In this document: positions 5,807 to 6,087 of the stretch, one piece after another
How the letters are laid out: every line of letters begins with the position of its first letter
How positions within the stretch are numbered: position 1 is the first letter of the stretch
The notes under the pieces: generated by a model
Database searches by the model: none
What the model saw: only the letters and a program-made list of their open reading frames with translations
Told to the model about the DNA's origin: nothing
Position numbers and translations under genes: made by a program
From: Ruminococcus sp.
GTDB lineage: Bacteria > Bacillota > Clostridia > Oscillospirales > Acutalibacteraceae
Length of the DNA stretch: 6,087 nucleotides
Assembly: GCA_017380355.1 (NCBI GenBank)
Contig: JAFOED010000091.1
Coordinates: 1 to 6,087 of the forward strand
Direction: 5' to 3'

Positions 5807-6087
5807 ATGATAAATACACCAAAAATTCTGACTGTTTCACAATTGAATTTTTATTTGAAATCCTCGCTTGATAATGACCCGAGACTTCAGTTTCTGCTTT
5901 TAGAAGGCGAGATTTCTAATTTAACTGACCATTACAGTAGCGGTCACATCTACTTTTCGCTCAAAGATAGCAAAAGTGTTGTTCGTGCTGTGATGTTCTC
6001 TTTTGCTGCGAAAAATCTTAAATTTAAGCCACAAAACGGAATGAAAGTTTTAGTGCGTGGCAGAGTTACTGTCTATGAGCCTAGTGG
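5807..6087 (+). CDS. xseA: Exodeoxyribonuclease VII large subunit (partial, N-terminus)
   Basis: The first 93 codons are present; the gene runs off the right edge. With XseB, XseA forms exonuclease VII, which degrades single-stranded DNA from both ends. The visible part is the N-terminal OB-fold DNA-binding domain: TVSQLNFYLK (9-18), LLEGEISNL (37-45), SSGHIYFSLKD (50-60), RAVMF (66-70) and GMKVLVRGRVTVYEPSG at the end. The ATG lies one base after the TAA of the TsaD paralog, so translation is probably coupled; a weak GGA (5798-5800) is the only ribosome binding site. xseB and isoprenoid genes would be expected downstream. Confidence 0.96.
   Translation, partial: MINTPKILTVSQLNFYLKSSLDNDPRLQFLLLEGEISNLTDHYSSGHIYFSLKDSKSVVRAVMFSFAAKNLKFKPQNGMKVLVRGRVTVYEPS

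Noticed and set aside
1..6087. CRISPR array, tRNA/rRNA genes, restriction, toxin-antitoxin or phage defence genes.
   Set aside because: No regularly spaced repeats, no rRNA or tRNA signatures, and all substantial open frames are accounted for by other families.

Overview
The window looks like a chromosomal segment from an AT-rich, low-GC Gram-positive gut bacterium of the Oscillospiraceae/Ruminococcus type (class Clostridia). The main reason is the gene order nusB - M22-peptidase-like (TsaD paralog) - xseA, which I know from that group. A Sec lipoprotein, a TTG start and strong AGGAGG-type ribosome binding sites agree. The placement is an inference from gene order and style, not from a database match.

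Left edge (1-220): a possible 27-codon C-terminal tail of a plus-strand gene ends at 84. It is followed by about 136 bases packed with GC-rich inverted repeats, including a 14-bp stem (96-109 with 145-158) and an 8-10 bp hairpin (194-216). This block stops one base before the pullulanase stop codon. It could be a plain terminator region between convergent genes. It also resembles the right end of an IS200/IS605-type element, where the end of tnpB overlaps a structured guide RNA. I cannot settle this without searches.

Middle: pulA (minus strand, 221-2230) encodes an intracellular type I pullulanase with all catalytic GH13 motifs. It is transcribed divergently from a two-gene unit on the plus strand: a PfoR-family EIIC-type membrane protein (2433-3503), then a small lipoprotein (3527-4293). 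The lipoprotein gene is broken in this sequence by one missing base near 4037-4042. Both divergent genes have good extended -10 promoters, and an 8-bp inverted repeat covers the pulA -35 element. A strong intrinsic terminator (4310-4340) closes the lipoprotein unit.

Right: a near-consensus promoter (4342-4370) starts a tight operon of nusB (4404-4859), a TsaD/Kae1 paralog (4852-5805, overlapping nusB by 8 bases) and the start of xseA (5807 to the window edge). These are housekeeping genes whose starts and stops overlap or nearly touch, consistent with translational coupling.

Nothing in the coding part is clearly a new system. The best leads are the structured block at the left edge, the divergent TsaD paralog, and the PfoR-like EIIC protein that sits without PTS partners beside a glucan-debranching enzyme and a lipoprotein.
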